Below, piece after piece: positions 9,379 to 17,930 of a stretch of DNA of 64,000 nucleotides (within the stretch, counting starts at the first letter, position 1; the number at the start of each line of letters is the position of its first letter). The notes under the pieces were generated by a model. It had not been told where the DNA came from. It searched no databases and saw only the letters and a program-made list of their open reading frames with translations. The translations under genes were made by a program, and so were the position numbers. This DNA comes from Arhodomonas aquaeolei DSM 8974 (lineage in GTDB: Bacteria > Pseudomonadota > Gammaproteobacteria > Nitrococcales > Nitrococcaceae): NCBI RefSeq assembly GCF_000374645.1, contig NZ_KB894806.1, forward strand, positions 62,001-126,000, in the 5' to 3' direction.

Positions 9379-10650
9379 ATGCGCAAGCTCTTCGTTGCCC
9401 TGCTGCTGCTGCTCGCGAGCATCGCCGCCGCGCTGTGGCTGCGCGACCACCAGGGGTTCGTGATCATCAAGGTCGGGGCCTGGTCGGTGCAGACCAGCCT
9501 CGTGCTCTTCGCCGGCATCCTGCTGGTGGGCTGGGCCGTCCTGGGGCTGGTCTGGACGCTGCTGGCGCGGCTGTTCGCCACGCCCCGCGGCATGCGCCGG
9601 TGGGTGCAGGGGCGGCGGCGCAACCGCAGCCGCGAGCGTCTGGTCAACGGCCTCATCCAGCTCGCCGAGGGCCACTACGAGCAGGCCGAGCGCATGCTCA
9701 CCCGCCAGGCCGAGGCGGACGGGCTGGGGTTGTTCCACTACCTGCTCGCGGCCATCTCCGCCCATCGCCGGGGTGACAACGAGTCCCGCGACCGCTTCCT
9801 CAGCCTGGCCGACGAGAGCGAGTCCGGCGCCGAGGTCGCGGTCGGCCTGGTTCAGGCCCGGTTCCAGCTAGACGCCCGCCAGCGCGAACAGGCCCTGGCG
9901 ACGCTGTCCTGGCTCCACGAGCGCGCGCCGGGCAACCGCCAGGTCCTGGCACTGCTCTACCGCTGCGTCACCGAGCTGGAGGACTGGGAGCGCGCCCGCG
10001 AGCTGCTGCCCCAGCTGCGTCGCCACCAGGCCCTGCCCGCCGACGAGCTGGACGCGCTGGAGACGCGCCTGGCCACGGAACGGCTGGATGACGCGGTGGC
10101 CCCGGGGGCGGAACAGAGCCTGGCGTCCATCTGGCAGGGCCTCACCCGGGCCGAGCGTCGTGACCCGGCGCTGCGTGCCCACTACGCGCGTTGCCTGATC
10201 CGCTCCGGGGAGTCGGCCGCCGCTGCCGAGCTGCTCAAGGGCTGGCTGCGTCACGACTGGGACGACCGCCTGGTCACGGCCTGGGGGGAGCTCGAGGAGG
10301 TGCCCGGCGACCAGGGCTTCGCCCAGGCGGAGCGCTGGCTGAACCATCGCCCGGACGATCCCGTCCTGCTGCGTACCGCCGGGCTGCAGGCATTGCGCGG
10401 CGGTCTGTGGGGCCGGGCGCGGAGCTGTCTGGAGGCGGCCGCCGCCCGTGACGACGACGCGCTCACGCACCGCCTTCTCGGTGACCTCTACCAGCAGCTC
10501 GGCGAGCCGGAGCTTGCCCGGCGTGCCTGGCACCGGGCCATGGATGCGGGCCTCGGCCGGCCCGCGGTTACCGTGCCGGCACTGCCGCCGCGTCAGGCCG
10601 CGGACGGTTCCGACGTCGCAGAAGAGGCGGGGGCGTCCTCGTCCGCCTAG
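9379..10650 (+). CDS. hemY: HemY N-terminal domain, TPR-containing membrane protein
   Basis: 423 residues. Two N-terminal membrane helices (about 3-20 and 38-62) are followed by tetratricopeptide-like helical repeats, as in proteobacterial HemY. It is unrelated to the Bacillus protoporphyrinogen oxidase of the same name. A role in late heme synthesis is suspected from its operon position but not established. GAGGGAGG lies just before the start, 10 bases after hemX. The stop overlaps the stop region of the convergent gene. Confidence 0.88.
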   Translation: MRKLFVALLLLLASIAAALWLRDHQGFVIIKVGAWSVQTSLVLFAGILLVGWAVLGLVWTLLARLFATPRGMRRWVQGRRRNRSRERLVNGLIQLAEGHYEQAERMLTRQAEADGLGLFHYLLAAISAHRRGDNESRDRFLSLADESESGAEVAVGLVQARFQLDARQREQALATLSWLHERAPGNRQVLALLYRCVTELEDWERARELLPQLRRHQALPADELDALETRLATERLDDAVAPGAEQSLASIWQGLTRAERRDPALRAHYARCLIRSGESAAAAELLKGWLRHDWDDRLVTAWGELEEVPGDQGFAQAERWLNHRPDDPVLLRTAGLQALRGGLWGRARSCLEAAAARDDDALTHRLLGDLYQQLGEPELARRAWHRAMDAGLGRPAVTVPALPPRQAADGSDVAEEAGASSSA

Positions 10651-11144
10651 TGCAGGCGTTCTCCGGCGGCGGTGCGGGTGCGCTGCCGCCGGCTGCGGCA
10701 CCGGTGTTTCGCGGTCGTCCGCCCCCGCTCCGGCCTCGCCTGGGCGCAGTACAGGGCAATCACCGAGGCGTGCTGCAGCAGCGTCGGTACCGCCTCGGCC
10801 TCGACGAGGTGGTGGGCGATGGCGTTCGCCTCACTGCCGGAGGACATCCGTCCGTGCAGGCGCAGGAACGCCGCCTCGTCCGCGCCCAGACACGGGCAGG
10901 GCGTTGCGTGGAAGCGGATGGTGCGCCGGCCGTAACGGGCGATGGTCGCCATCAGTGCACGGAAGTGCCGGCGCATGATGTCGCCGTCGGCCGGGGCCGG
11001 CGCGTTGCCGAGTTCCGCGTCCACCGCCCGGGCCAGCGCGTCCGGCTCGTACTGCAGGGCGCAGGCCGCGCTGCGGAACGCGCGCAGCAGGTATTGCTCG
11101 AGCGGTTCCAGGTCCGCTGTCCGTCCCACCGTATCGCTGGACAT
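10647..11144 (-). CDS. Unknown protein, divergent from the heme-uptake operon
   Basis: 165 residues, predicted soluble, with no signal peptide or membrane helix. I do not recognise the family. Visible features are a His/Arg-rich core, a CPCLGADE segment (two Cys that could bind metal or heme) and a strongly basic C-terminal tail (from about residue 140) that may be disordered. It is transcribed away from hemP, with both starts flanking Fur-like sites, so iron regulation and a role in heme or iron use are plausible. The 3' end overlaps the hemY stop by 4 bases. Function is not assigned. Confidence 0.65.
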   Translation of the reverse strand: MSSDTVGRTADLEPLEQYLLRAFRSAACALQYEPDALARAVDAELGNAPAPADGDIMRRHFRALMATIARYGRRTIRFHATPCPCLGADEAAFLRLHGRMSSGSEANAIAHHLVEAEAVPTLLQHASVIALYCAQARPERGRTTAKHRCRSRRQRTRTAAGERLH

Positions 11145-11183
11145 CGCTCATCTCCGTTGGTGCGAGTGCCCTGACTTTAATCG

Positions 11184-11206
11184 CGAATGAGAAGCGAGTG
11201 CAATAA
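11184..11206. promoter_or_regulatory. Candidate Fur operator 1 (half-site quality)
   Basis: GCGAATGAGAAGCGAGTGC (11183-11201) has a good left half, AATGAgAA, against the Fur consensus GATAATGATAATCATTATC, but a poor right half: about 10 of 19 positions by eye. It lies in an unusually A+T-rich spacer between two divergent genes. Confidence 0.35.
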
Positions 11207-11220
11207 TAACACCGGTATAC

Positions 11221-11239
11221 GCTAACAATTCTCGTTTGC
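11221..11239 (-). promoter_or_regulatory. Candidate Fur operator 2 upstream of hemP
   Basis: Read on the minus strand, GCAAACGAGAATTGTTAGC matches the 19-base Fur consensus at about 12 positions, including the central GA.AAT and the TTA.C right end. Position (65 bases before hemP) and the heme-uptake function downstream support Fur control of both divergent units. Confidence 0.5.
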
Positions 11240-11303
11240 GTTTTTGCCGATCGCGCTATAGCCTTGTGCCATTCGATCGAGGCCTTCACGGGGAGGGAGG
11301 AGG

Positions 11304-11489
11304 ATGTCGGGTACGGGCGACGACGAGGCCCTGCCGCGGACGCCACCGCGCGGCGACCGGGGCGGCGGCCCGCGCCGGATCGACGCACGCTGCCTGCTCG
11401 GCAGCGCCGGCGAGGCCATCATCGTGCACGGGCGGCAGGAATACCGCCTGCGGCGCACCAACAGCGACAAGCTGATCCTGACGAAATGA
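11304..11489 (+). CDS. hemP: Hemin uptake protein HemP
   Basis: 61 residues. The C-terminal half carries the HemP signature: RIDARCLLG, then EAIIVHGRQEYRLR, ending in the conserved K-LILTK. HemP is a small protein regularly encoded next to heme receptors. In some bacteria it activates heme-uptake gene expression; its biochemical role is otherwise unclear. GGGAGGGAGG precedes the ATG. It is the first gene of the hemP-receptor-hmuTUV-hmoA unit. Confidence 0.9.
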   Translation: MSGTGDDEALPRTPPRGDRGGGPRRIDARCLLGSAGEAIIVHGRQEYRLRRTNSDKLILTK

Positions 11490-11594
11490 CCCCGCACCCC
11501 GCGGGGGAGGACAACCCACTCGAGTCCGAGCCAGCCAGTGCCGCGTCCCCGTGGCCGCCAGCCAGGACCGCGGAACCTGATCGGGAGACAGGTT

Positions 11595-13703
11595 ATGCAC
11601 GGCTGGACGAAAACGGGAACCGGTGCGGCGGTCATGCTCGCGCTCACGGCGGCCGCAGCGGCGGCGGATAGTGACGATGTGGCGCCCCCGCTGGAGCTGG
11701 ATTACATCTCGGTGACCGCGATGCGTACGCCCATCGAGGCCTTTGACTATCCGGGGATGGTGAGCGTGGTGGATTCCGGGACGATCCGTGAGCGCCAGCC
11801 GTCGACGCCGGACGACATCCTCGGCGATCTGCCGGGGGTCGAGTTCACCGGCGGGCCCCGGCGTACCGGCGAGGTGCCCAGCATCCGTGGGCTCGCCGGG
11901 GCGGACGTGGTGGTGACCCTGGATGGCGCCCGCCAGAATTTCCTCTCCGGCCACGACGGCCGGTTCTTCGTCGACCCCTCGCTGCTGCGCGAGGTCGAGG
12001 TCGTTCGCGGCCCGGCCTCCTCGCTGTACGGCAGCGGCGCGACCGGGGGTGTCATCGCCCTGCGGACCCTGCGCGCCGAGGACCTGCTCGCCCCGGACGA
12101 GCATGCCGGGATATGGCTGCGCGGCGGCTACCAGGGCGTGAATCACGAGCGCCACGCCGGGGTTACCGCCTACGGCCGGCCGCGGGACGATCTCGGCGTG
12201 CTCGCCAGCATCACCCGCCGTGATTCCGGCACCATCGAGCTGGGTGACGGCAACGAGCTGACCAACAGCGACGACGACATCGTCTCCGGCCTCGCCAAGG
12301 GGCGCTGGCAGCCCGACGAGGACAGCGAGGTCGAGCTCTCGTTCCAGCGCTTCGACAACGACGCCCGCGAGCCTAACAACGGCCAGGGTGCCGGCGACGA
12401 GAACTCGGTCGCCAAGGATATCCGCGCGGATACCGCGCGGCTGCGCTACGCCCACGACGACCCGTCCGATCCCTGGGTCGATCTCGCCGTCAGCCTCTAC
12501 CGCAACGAGACCCGGGTGGACGAGCGCCGCCTGGACGACGACGGCCTCGGTCCCGAGGGCGAGCGCCTGCGCCGCCACCTGGATACCACCGGTCTGCGCC
12601 TGGACAACAGCTCGCAGACCGCGTTCGCCGGGGCGGAGACGACCGTCACCTACGGCGTGGAGGGCTACCGCGACGTCCAGGATGGGGGCGATGCCAGCGG
12701 CGAGCGCGCCGGCGTGCCGGACGCCGAGTACGACTTTGCCGCGGTGTTTGCCCAGGCGGAGTTGCGCTGGAGTGCGCCCGGCGGCATGCCCGGCGAGCTG
12801 CTGCTGATACCGGGCGTGCGCTACGACCGCTTCAAGGCGAGCGCCGACGACGTGGACGAGGACCTCAGCGACGACGCGGTCTCGCCGCGGCTGGGCCTGA
12901 CCTGGAAGCCCACCCGCGGGACCATGCTGTTCGTCAACCGTGCCGAGGCCTTCCGCGCGCCCACCCTCGGTGAGGCCTATCCCAGCGGTACCCATTTCCA
13001 GATCCCCCTCGGGGCGCCCTTCGGCACGATCACCAACCGCTTCGAGAGCAACCCGGACCTCGAGCCCCAGCGCACGCAGACCTGGGAGTTCGGTGGCGGA
13101 CTGCGGTTCCCGGACGTCCTCGTCGACGGCGACCGCTTCGGGATCAAGCTCTCCCACTACGAGATCCACGGCGACGACTTCATCGACACCCAGGTCCGCC
13201 AGCCATCGCCGTTCGCGGACTGCAACCCCGCGGTCCCCGGCGCCTGCGACGGCACCACCCGCTCGGTGAACGTCGCCGAGGCGCGGTTGTGGGGCGACGA
13301 GATCGAGGCCCACTACCGTGTCGGCCGGCTGCGTACGAGCCTCGGCTTCTCGCGCATCGACGGCGAGGACGAGCGCACCGGCGAGAAGCTCGGCGTGCTC
13401 ACGCCGCCGCAGGTGAGCCTGTCCGCGCGCTACGAGCTGCCGGCGACGGATACCACCGTCGGTGCCCGGCTGCTCCATGCCGCGGAATTCGACGAGGTGG
13501 ACGACCCGTCCGAGGAGCGGGCCAGCTACACCGTGGTGGACCTCTCCGCTACCTGGCGGCCGCGACGGCCGGCCCTGCGCGGGCTGACGGTCCGTCTGGG
13601 CGTCGAAAACGCCTTCGACGAGGCCTACTCGCGAACCTACACCGGTGCCGCCGAGCCCGGGCGCAACGTCAGGATCGCGCTGGGGTACCGGCTGTCATGG
13701 TGA
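11595..13703 (+). CDS. TonB-dependent heme/hemoglobin outer-membrane receptor
   Basis: 702 residues. A signal peptide (about 1-24) is followed by a TonB-box-like ISVTA, a plug domain (about 45-150, with SIRGL and RGPASSLYGSGATGG) and a 22-strand-type barrel. The heme-receptor signature is complete: FRAP at 453-456, GTHF with the putative axial His467, and NPDL at 486-489. The last residue is aromatic (SW), as expected for barrel insertion. It imports heme across the outer membrane using TonB energy; tonB/exbBD are not in the window. ATG 11595 is chosen because GGGAG lies upstream and a signal peptide begins there. It overlaps hmuT by 7 bases. Confidence 0.92.
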   Translation: MHGWTKTGTGAAVMLALTAAAAAADSDDVAPPLELDYISVTAMRTPIEAFDYPGMVSVVDSGTIRERQPSTPDDILGDLPGVEFTGGPRRTGEVPSIRGLAGADVVVTLDGARQNFLSGHDGRFFVDPSLLREVEVVRGPASSLYGSGATGGVIALRTLRAEDLLAPDEHAGIWLRGGYQGVNHERHAGVTAYGRPRDDLGVLASITRRDSGTIELGDGNELTNSDDDIVSGLAKGRWQPDEDSEVELSFQRFDNDAREPNNGQGAGDENSVAKDIRADTARLRYAHDDPSDPWVDLAVSLYRNETRVDERRLDDDGLGPEGERLRRHLDTTGLRLDNSSQTAFAGAETTVTYGVEGYRDVQDGGDASGERAGVPDAEYDFAAVFAQAELRWSAPGGMPGELLLIPGVRYDRFKASADDVDEDLSDDAVSPRLGLTWKPTRGTMLFVNRAEAFRAPTLGEAYPSGTHFQIPLGAPFGTITNRFESNPDLEPQRTQTWEFGGGLRFPDVLVDGDRFGIKLSHYEIHGDDFIDTQVRQPSPFADCNPAVPGACDGTTRSVNVAEARLWGDEIEAHYRVGRLRTSLGFSRIDGEDERTGEKLGVLTPPQVSLSARYELPATDTTVGARLLHAAEFDEVDDPSEERASYTVVDLSATWRPRRPALRGLTVRLGVENAFDEAYSRTYTGAAEPGRNVRIALGYRLSW

Positions 13704-14608
13704 AGCGACCGCAGCACCCACGCCCCGGGCGTCCCGGACGCACCGTGCTGGTGGCCGCGGGCGTCCTCGCCGTGCTTGCCGTGCTCGCGGCCAGCGGCGT
13801 GCGCGCCGCCGATCGGCCCGAACGCGTGGTCGCCATCGGCGGGGCGGTCACCGAGATCGTCCACGCCCTCGATCGCATGGACGCGCTGGTCGCGGTGGAC
13901 AGCACCAGCACCTATCCGCCCGAGGCGACGACGCTGCCGGACGTCGGCTACATGCGGCGGCTCTCCGCCGAGCCCATCATCGCCCTGGCGCCGGACCGGG
14001 TGATCGCGATGGCCGATGCCGGGCCGCCGGTGGTCTTCGAACAGCTGCGGGAGGCGGGCATCGCCGTCACCCGGGTGCCCGACCGGTCGAGTCCCGGCGG
14101 GGTGCTGGAGAAGGTGCGTGTTGTAGCCGGTGCCCTCGGTGTCGAAGGCCGCGGGCGGCGGCTGGTTGCGCGGCTGTCCGCGGACTTCGCGGCCCTGCGC
14201 CGCCGTGTCGCCGATACGAGGACGCGCCCGACGGTGCTCACCCTGATCGCCGCCGGCCCGGGTAACCTGATGGCCGCCGGGAGGGGGACGTCCGCCGAGG
14301 GCATCGTCCGACTGGCCGGCGGCAGGGGCGCCGTTACCGCCTACAGCGGTTTCCGGCCGCTGTCCGCGGAGGCGGTGATCGCCGCCTCGCCGGACTGGCT
14401 GCTGCTCACGCGCCGTGCGCTGGACGCGCTGGAGGGGCGCGAGGGGGTGCGCGCGCATCCGGTGCTGGGCGCGACACCGGCGGCCCGGCAGGGGCGCGTC
14501 GTGTCCATGGACGCGCTGTTGCTACTGGGCTTCGGGCCGCGCACGCCGGCCGCCGCGGGACGGCTGGCGGAGCGGCTGCATCCGGCGTCCTCCGGCGGAG
14601 ACCGCTGA
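13697..14608 (+). CDS. hmuT: Periplasmic hemin-binding protein of the heme ABC importer
   Basis: 303 residues. A twin-basic n-region and hydrophobic segment end near VRAAD (about residue 38). A class III (PF01497-type) binding protein fold follows, starting RVVAIGGAVTEIV, with the GYMRRLSAE segment that in HmuT/ShuT relatives precedes the heme pocket. It passes heme from the receptor to the permease. It overlaps the end of the receptor gene and is followed 2 bases later by the permease. Confidence 0.92.
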   Translation: MVKRPQHPRPGRPGRTVLVAAGVLAVLAVLAASGVRAADRPERVVAIGGAVTEIVHALDRMDALVAVDSTSTYPPEATTLPDVGYMRRLSAEPIIALAPDRVIAMADAGPPVVFEQLREAGIAVTRVPDRSSPGGVLEKVRVVAGALGVEGRGRRLVARLSADFAALRRRVADTRTRPTVLTLIAAGPGNLMAAGRGTSAEGIVRLAGGRGAVTAYSGFRPLSAEAVIAASPDWLLLTRRALDALEGREGVRAHPVLGATPAARQGRVVSMDALLLLGFGPRTPAAAGRLAERLHPASSGGDR

Positions 14609-14610
14609 CG

Positions 14611-15699
14611 GTGGCGGCGGTGGTCACGGCCGCGGACACCGGTGGGGATGCCCGGGAGCGGCGCCGGGTCATCGCGATCGCTGCCGTGTTTGCCGCGTTG
14701 TGGGGCGCGACCATCCTGGCCGGCCTGTCCGTGGGTGCGGTGGCCGTTCCGGCGGACGAGGTCGTGACCATCCTCGCCCGGAGCGCCGGCCTGCCGGTGG
14801 CGCCGGCGGTGCCGGCGCACGAGACCGTGGTGACCGTGATCCGTCTGCCCCGGGTGGTGCTGGGCACGGCCGTGGGCGCGGCGCTGGCGCTGGCCGGGGC
14901 GGCCCTGCAGGGGCTGTTCCGCAATCCGCTGGCGGACCCGGGGCTGATCGGTGTATCCACCGGCGCCGGGCTGGCGGCGGCCACCGCCATCGTCTTCTCC
15001 GCTGCGCTCACCGCGGTACTCCCCTTCCTGACGCCGGTGCTCGCGGTGCCGGCGGCCGCCTTCGCCGGTGGACTGGCGGTGACCTTCGCGGTCTACCGCA
15101 TCGCCAGCACCGAGGGGCGCACGGACATCCCCACCCTGCTCCTCGCCGGCGTGGCGGTGAACGCCATCGCCGGCGCCGCGATCGGGCTGTTGGTGTTCGT
15201 CAGCGACGACCAGGCCCTGCGGGACCTCAACTTCTGGATGCTCGGCAGCCTTGGCGGGGTCACCTGGGCGCGGTTGGCACCGGTACTGGCGTTCATCGTG
15301 GTGCCGGCGCTGGCGCTGATGCGCTTCGCCGGGGAGCTCGACGCCCTGCTGCTGGGCGAGACCGAGGCGTTGCACCTGGGCTTCGACGTGGAGCGCAGCA
15401 AACGCCGGATCGTCGCCCTGTGTGCCCTGGCGGTGGGGGCCGCGGTGGCGCTGACCGGGGTGATCGGCTTCGTCGGCCTGGTCGTGCCCCACCTCGTGCG
15501 CCTGAGCGTGGGGGCGCGCCACCGTCTGGTGCTGCCGCTCTCCGCCGTGCTCGGCTCGGCGCTGCTGCTTGCCGCCGACCTGATCGCCCGGACCGTGGTG
15601 CTGCCCGCGGAGCTGCCCATCGGTGTGGTGACCAGCTGCATCGGCGGCCCGTTCTTCCTCTGGCTGCTGATACGCCGCCGCGGCGGCGAGGGCGGCTGA
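14611..15699 (+). CDS. hmuU: Heme ABC transporter permease, FecCD family
   Basis: 362 residues with about nine to ten hydrophobic helices. FecCD family hallmarks include RLPRVVLGTAVGAALALAG, GLFRNPLADPGLIGVS and the cytoplasmic coupling region VGLVVPHLVR. The start is GTG, with GGAG 10 bases upstream; no better ATG exists before the first helix. It moves heme across the inner membrane together with HmuV. The stop TGA overlaps the hmuV ATG by one base. Confidence 0.92.
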   Translation: MAAVVTAADTGGDARERRRVIAIAAVFAALWGATILAGLSVGAVAVPADEVVTILARSAGLPVAPAVPAHETVVTVIRLPRVVLGTAVGAALALAGAALQGLFRNPLADPGLIGVSTGAGLAAATAIVFSAALTAVLPFLTPVLAVPAAAFAGGLAVTFAVYRIASTEGRTDIPTLLLAGVAVNAIAGAAIGLLVFVSDDQALRDLNFWMLGSLGGVTWARLAPVLAFIVVPALALMRFAGELDALLLGETEALHLGFDVERSKRRIVALCALAVGAAVALTGVIGFVGLVVPHLVRLSVGARHRLVLPLSAVLGSALLLAADLIARTVVLPAELPIGVVTSCIGGPFFLWLLIRRRGGEGG

Positions 15700-16487
15700 T
15701 GCTGAGCGCGCAGGGGGTCGGGGTCGCCCGGGGCGGGCGCGTGCTGCTCGCGGGGGTGGACATCGCCGTGCCCCCCGGGGAGACGGTGGCGCTGATCGGC
15801 CCCAACGGGGCGGGCAAGTCGACCCTCCTGCACGTGCTCTCCGGGGCGCTGTCGCCGGACCGGGGGGCCGTGACCCTGGACGACGCACCGCTGGCGGACT
15901 GGCACCGCACGGCCCTGGCCCGACGGCGCGCGGTGCTGCCGCAGGCGCCGGCGCTCGGCTTTGCGCTGACCGTGCGCGAGGTGGTCGCCCTCGGGCGCAG
16001 CCCCCACGCGGGCATGAGCACGCCGGCGGCCGACGCCCGGATTATCGACGCCGCGCTGCGTCAGGCCGGCGTGGCGCACCTGGCGGGACGTGCCTACCCG
16101 GGACTGTCCGGCGGCGAGCGCCAGCGGGTGCAGATCGCCCGGGTGCTCGCCCAGATCGTGTCGGCGCCCGGCCGTGGCGAGGCCGGCGGGCGCTACCTGC
16201 TGCTGGACGAGCCCACGAACAACCTCGACATCGGTCACCAGCAGCGCATCGTGACCCTGGCGCGGCGGCTCGCGCGCCGGGGCGGCGGTGTCCTCGCGGT
16301 GCTCCACGACCCGAACCTGGCCGCCGCCTGCGCCGACCGGGTGGTGGTGCTCGCCGGTGGCACCGTGATCACCGCCGGGGCGCCGGCGGCGGTGCTGGAC
16401 GCGGCGCTGATGCGCGAGGTCTTCGGCGTGCGGGTACGCGTGTACGTCGACGCCGACAGCGGCCGGCCGTTCGTGCGGCCGGTGTGA
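15699..16487 (+). CDS. hmuV: Heme ABC transporter ATP-binding protein
   Basis: 262 residues. All ABC ATPase motifs are present: Walker A GPNGAGKST, Q-loop LPQAPAL, signature LSGGERQRVQIARVLAQ, Walker B YLLLDEPTNNLD and the switch His in VLHDPN. It energises heme import by HmuU. Length and the short linker before Walker B fit HmuV/HemV. It starts within the hmuU stop codon. Confidence 0.94.
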   Translation: MLSAQGVGVARGGRVLLAGVDIAVPPGETVALIGPNGAGKSTLLHVLSGALSPDRGAVTLDDAPLADWHRTALARRRAVLPQAPALGFALTVREVVALGRSPHAGMSTPAADARIIDAALRQAGVAHLAGRAYPGLSGGERQRVQIARVLAQIVSAPGRGEAGGRYLLLDEPTNNLDIGHQQRIVTLARRLARRGGGVLAVLHDPNLAAACADRVVVLAGGTVITAGAPAAVLDAALMREVFGVRVRVYVDADSGRPFVRPV

Positions 16488-16537
16488 GCGGTTACGCTAT
16501 CCCCCGACAACACCCGTTGCTGACCATGGAGGTCGTC

Positions 16538-16876
16538 ATGTTCATCGCCATGAACCGATTCAAGGTACGCCACGGCCACGAGGAGGAGTTCGAGCGCATC
16601 TGGCGCGAGCGCGACTCCCACCTCCAGGAGGTGCCGGGGTTCATCGAGTTCCACCTGCTGCGCGGCCCGGAGGCGGAGGACCACACCCTCTACGCCTCCC
16701 ACGCCCTGTGGACCTCCCGCGAGGCGTTTGAGGCGTGGACGCATTCGGAGGCCTTCCGCGCCGCCCACCGCAATGCGGGCAGGAATGCCCACGTGTACCT
16801 GGAGGGGCCGCGGTTCGAGGGCTTCGAGGTGGTCCAGCGGATGGGCCCCGCCGACGCCGGCACGGAGTCGGCGTAG
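16538..16876 (+). CDS. Heme-degrading monooxygenase, HmoA/IsdG-like (ABM domain)
   Basis: 112 residues forming one antibiotic-biosynthesis-monooxygenase-type domain. The residues that in IsdG/IsdI make the heme site are at nearly identical positions: Asn6, Trp67 and the proximal His77 (EAFRAAH). VPGFIEFHLLRG and YASHALW match HmoA relatives. I infer oxidative opening of imported heme to release iron. GGAGGT at 16528-16533 supports the start at 16538 rather than upstream ATGs. It lies about 50 bases after hmuV and is probably the last gene of the uptake unit. Confidence 0.85.
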   Translation: MFIAMNRFKVRHGHEEEFERIWRERDSHLQEVPGFIEFHLLRGPEAEDHTLYASHALWTSREAFEAWTHSEAFRAAHRNAGRNAHVYLEGPRFEGFEVVQRMGPADAGTESA

Positions 16877-16891
16877 GCGGGGCGGGCGCGC

Positions 16892-17869
16892 TCAGGGCAG
16901 CAGGATGGTGGAGCCGGTGGTGCGCCGGCCCTCGAGGTCGCGGTGCGCGCCGGCGGCGTCGCCCAGCGCGAAGCGCTGGTTGACCTCGATGCGCACAGCG
17001 CCCCGGGCGACCACGTCGAAGAGCTCGGCCGTGCTCGCGAGGAGGTCCTCGCGCCGGGCCATGTAGGTGAACAGCGTCGGCCGGGTGAGGAACAGTGAGC
17101 CCTTCTGCGCGAGGATGCCGGGGTCCAGCGGCGGCACGGAGCCCGAGGACTGGCCGAAGCTCGCCATCGTGCCCATGGGCCGGAGGCAGTCCAGAGACCC
17201 CATGAAGGTGTCCTGGCCCACGGAGTCGTAGACCGCGGCGACGCCGGCGCCCCCGGTGATCTCGCGTACCCGCTCGACGAAGTCCTCCTCGCGGTAGTTC
17301 ACCGGGTAATGGCAGCCGTGGGCCTGCGCCAGGGCCGCCTTGTCGGCACTGCCGACAGTGCCGACCACGGTGGCGCCGAGGTGGTGGGCCCACTGGCACG
17401 CGATCAGGCCGACGCCGCCGGCGGCGGCGTGCACCAGCACGGTGTCCCCCGGTTGCACCCGGTAGGTGCGGCGCAGCAGGTACTGCGCCGTGAGGCCCTT
17501 GAGCATCATTCCGGCCGCCTGCTCGTCGCTGATGGATTCCGGCAGCGCTACGAGCCGGTCGGCGGCGATCACCCGGGCCTCGGCATAGGCCCCCGGTGGG
17601 CCGGCGGCGTAGGCGACGCGGTCGCCGACGGCGACGTCGGTGACACCATCGCCCACGGCCTCGACGACGCCGGCGGCCTCCATGCCCGGGGTGAACGGCA
17701 GGCCGGGGGGCGTGTACAGACCGGTGCGGAAGTAGACGTCGATGTAGTTGACGCCGATGGCGGTGTGGCGCACCCGCGCCTCGCCCGGTCCGGGAGGCGG
17801 CACGTCGACCGTCTCCCAGCGCATGACGTCCGGGCCGCCGTGCTCGTGAACGCGGATCGCGTGGGTCAT
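16892..17869 (-). CDS. qor: NADPH:quinone oxidoreductase (zeta-crystallin type)
   Basis: 325 residues of the zinc-free medium-chain dehydrogenase family. The N-terminal GroES-like half has GVNYIDVYFRTGLY. The Rossmann half has the nucleotide motif VHAAAGGVG. The length equals that of typical Qor (325-327). It reduces quinones with NADPH, probably protecting against semiquinones. It converges with the HmoA-like gene and lies 61 bases downstream of hemH, so it could be cotranscribed with it. Confidence 0.9.
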   Translation of the reverse strand: MTHAIRVHEHGGPDVMRWETVDVPPPGPGEARVRHTAIGVNYIDVYFRTGLYTPPGLPFTPGMEAAGVVEAVGDGVTDVAVGDRVAYAAGPPGAYAEARVIAADRLVALPESISDEQAAGMMLKGLTAQYLLRRTYRVQPGDTVLVHAAAGGVGLIACQWAHHLGATVVGTVGSADKAALAQAHGCHYPVNYREEDFVERVREITGGAGVAAVYDSVGQDTFMGSLDCLRPMGTMASFGQSSGSVPPLDPGILAQKGSLFLTRPTLFTYMARREDLLASTAELFDVVARGAVRIEVNQRFALGDAAGAHRDLEGRRTTGSTILLP

Positions 17870-17930
17870 CGCGGTTCCTCCCGTTGTGGCGTGGTGGCGG
17901 GCCGCGGGGCCGCCGGGAAACGACGGCGCG

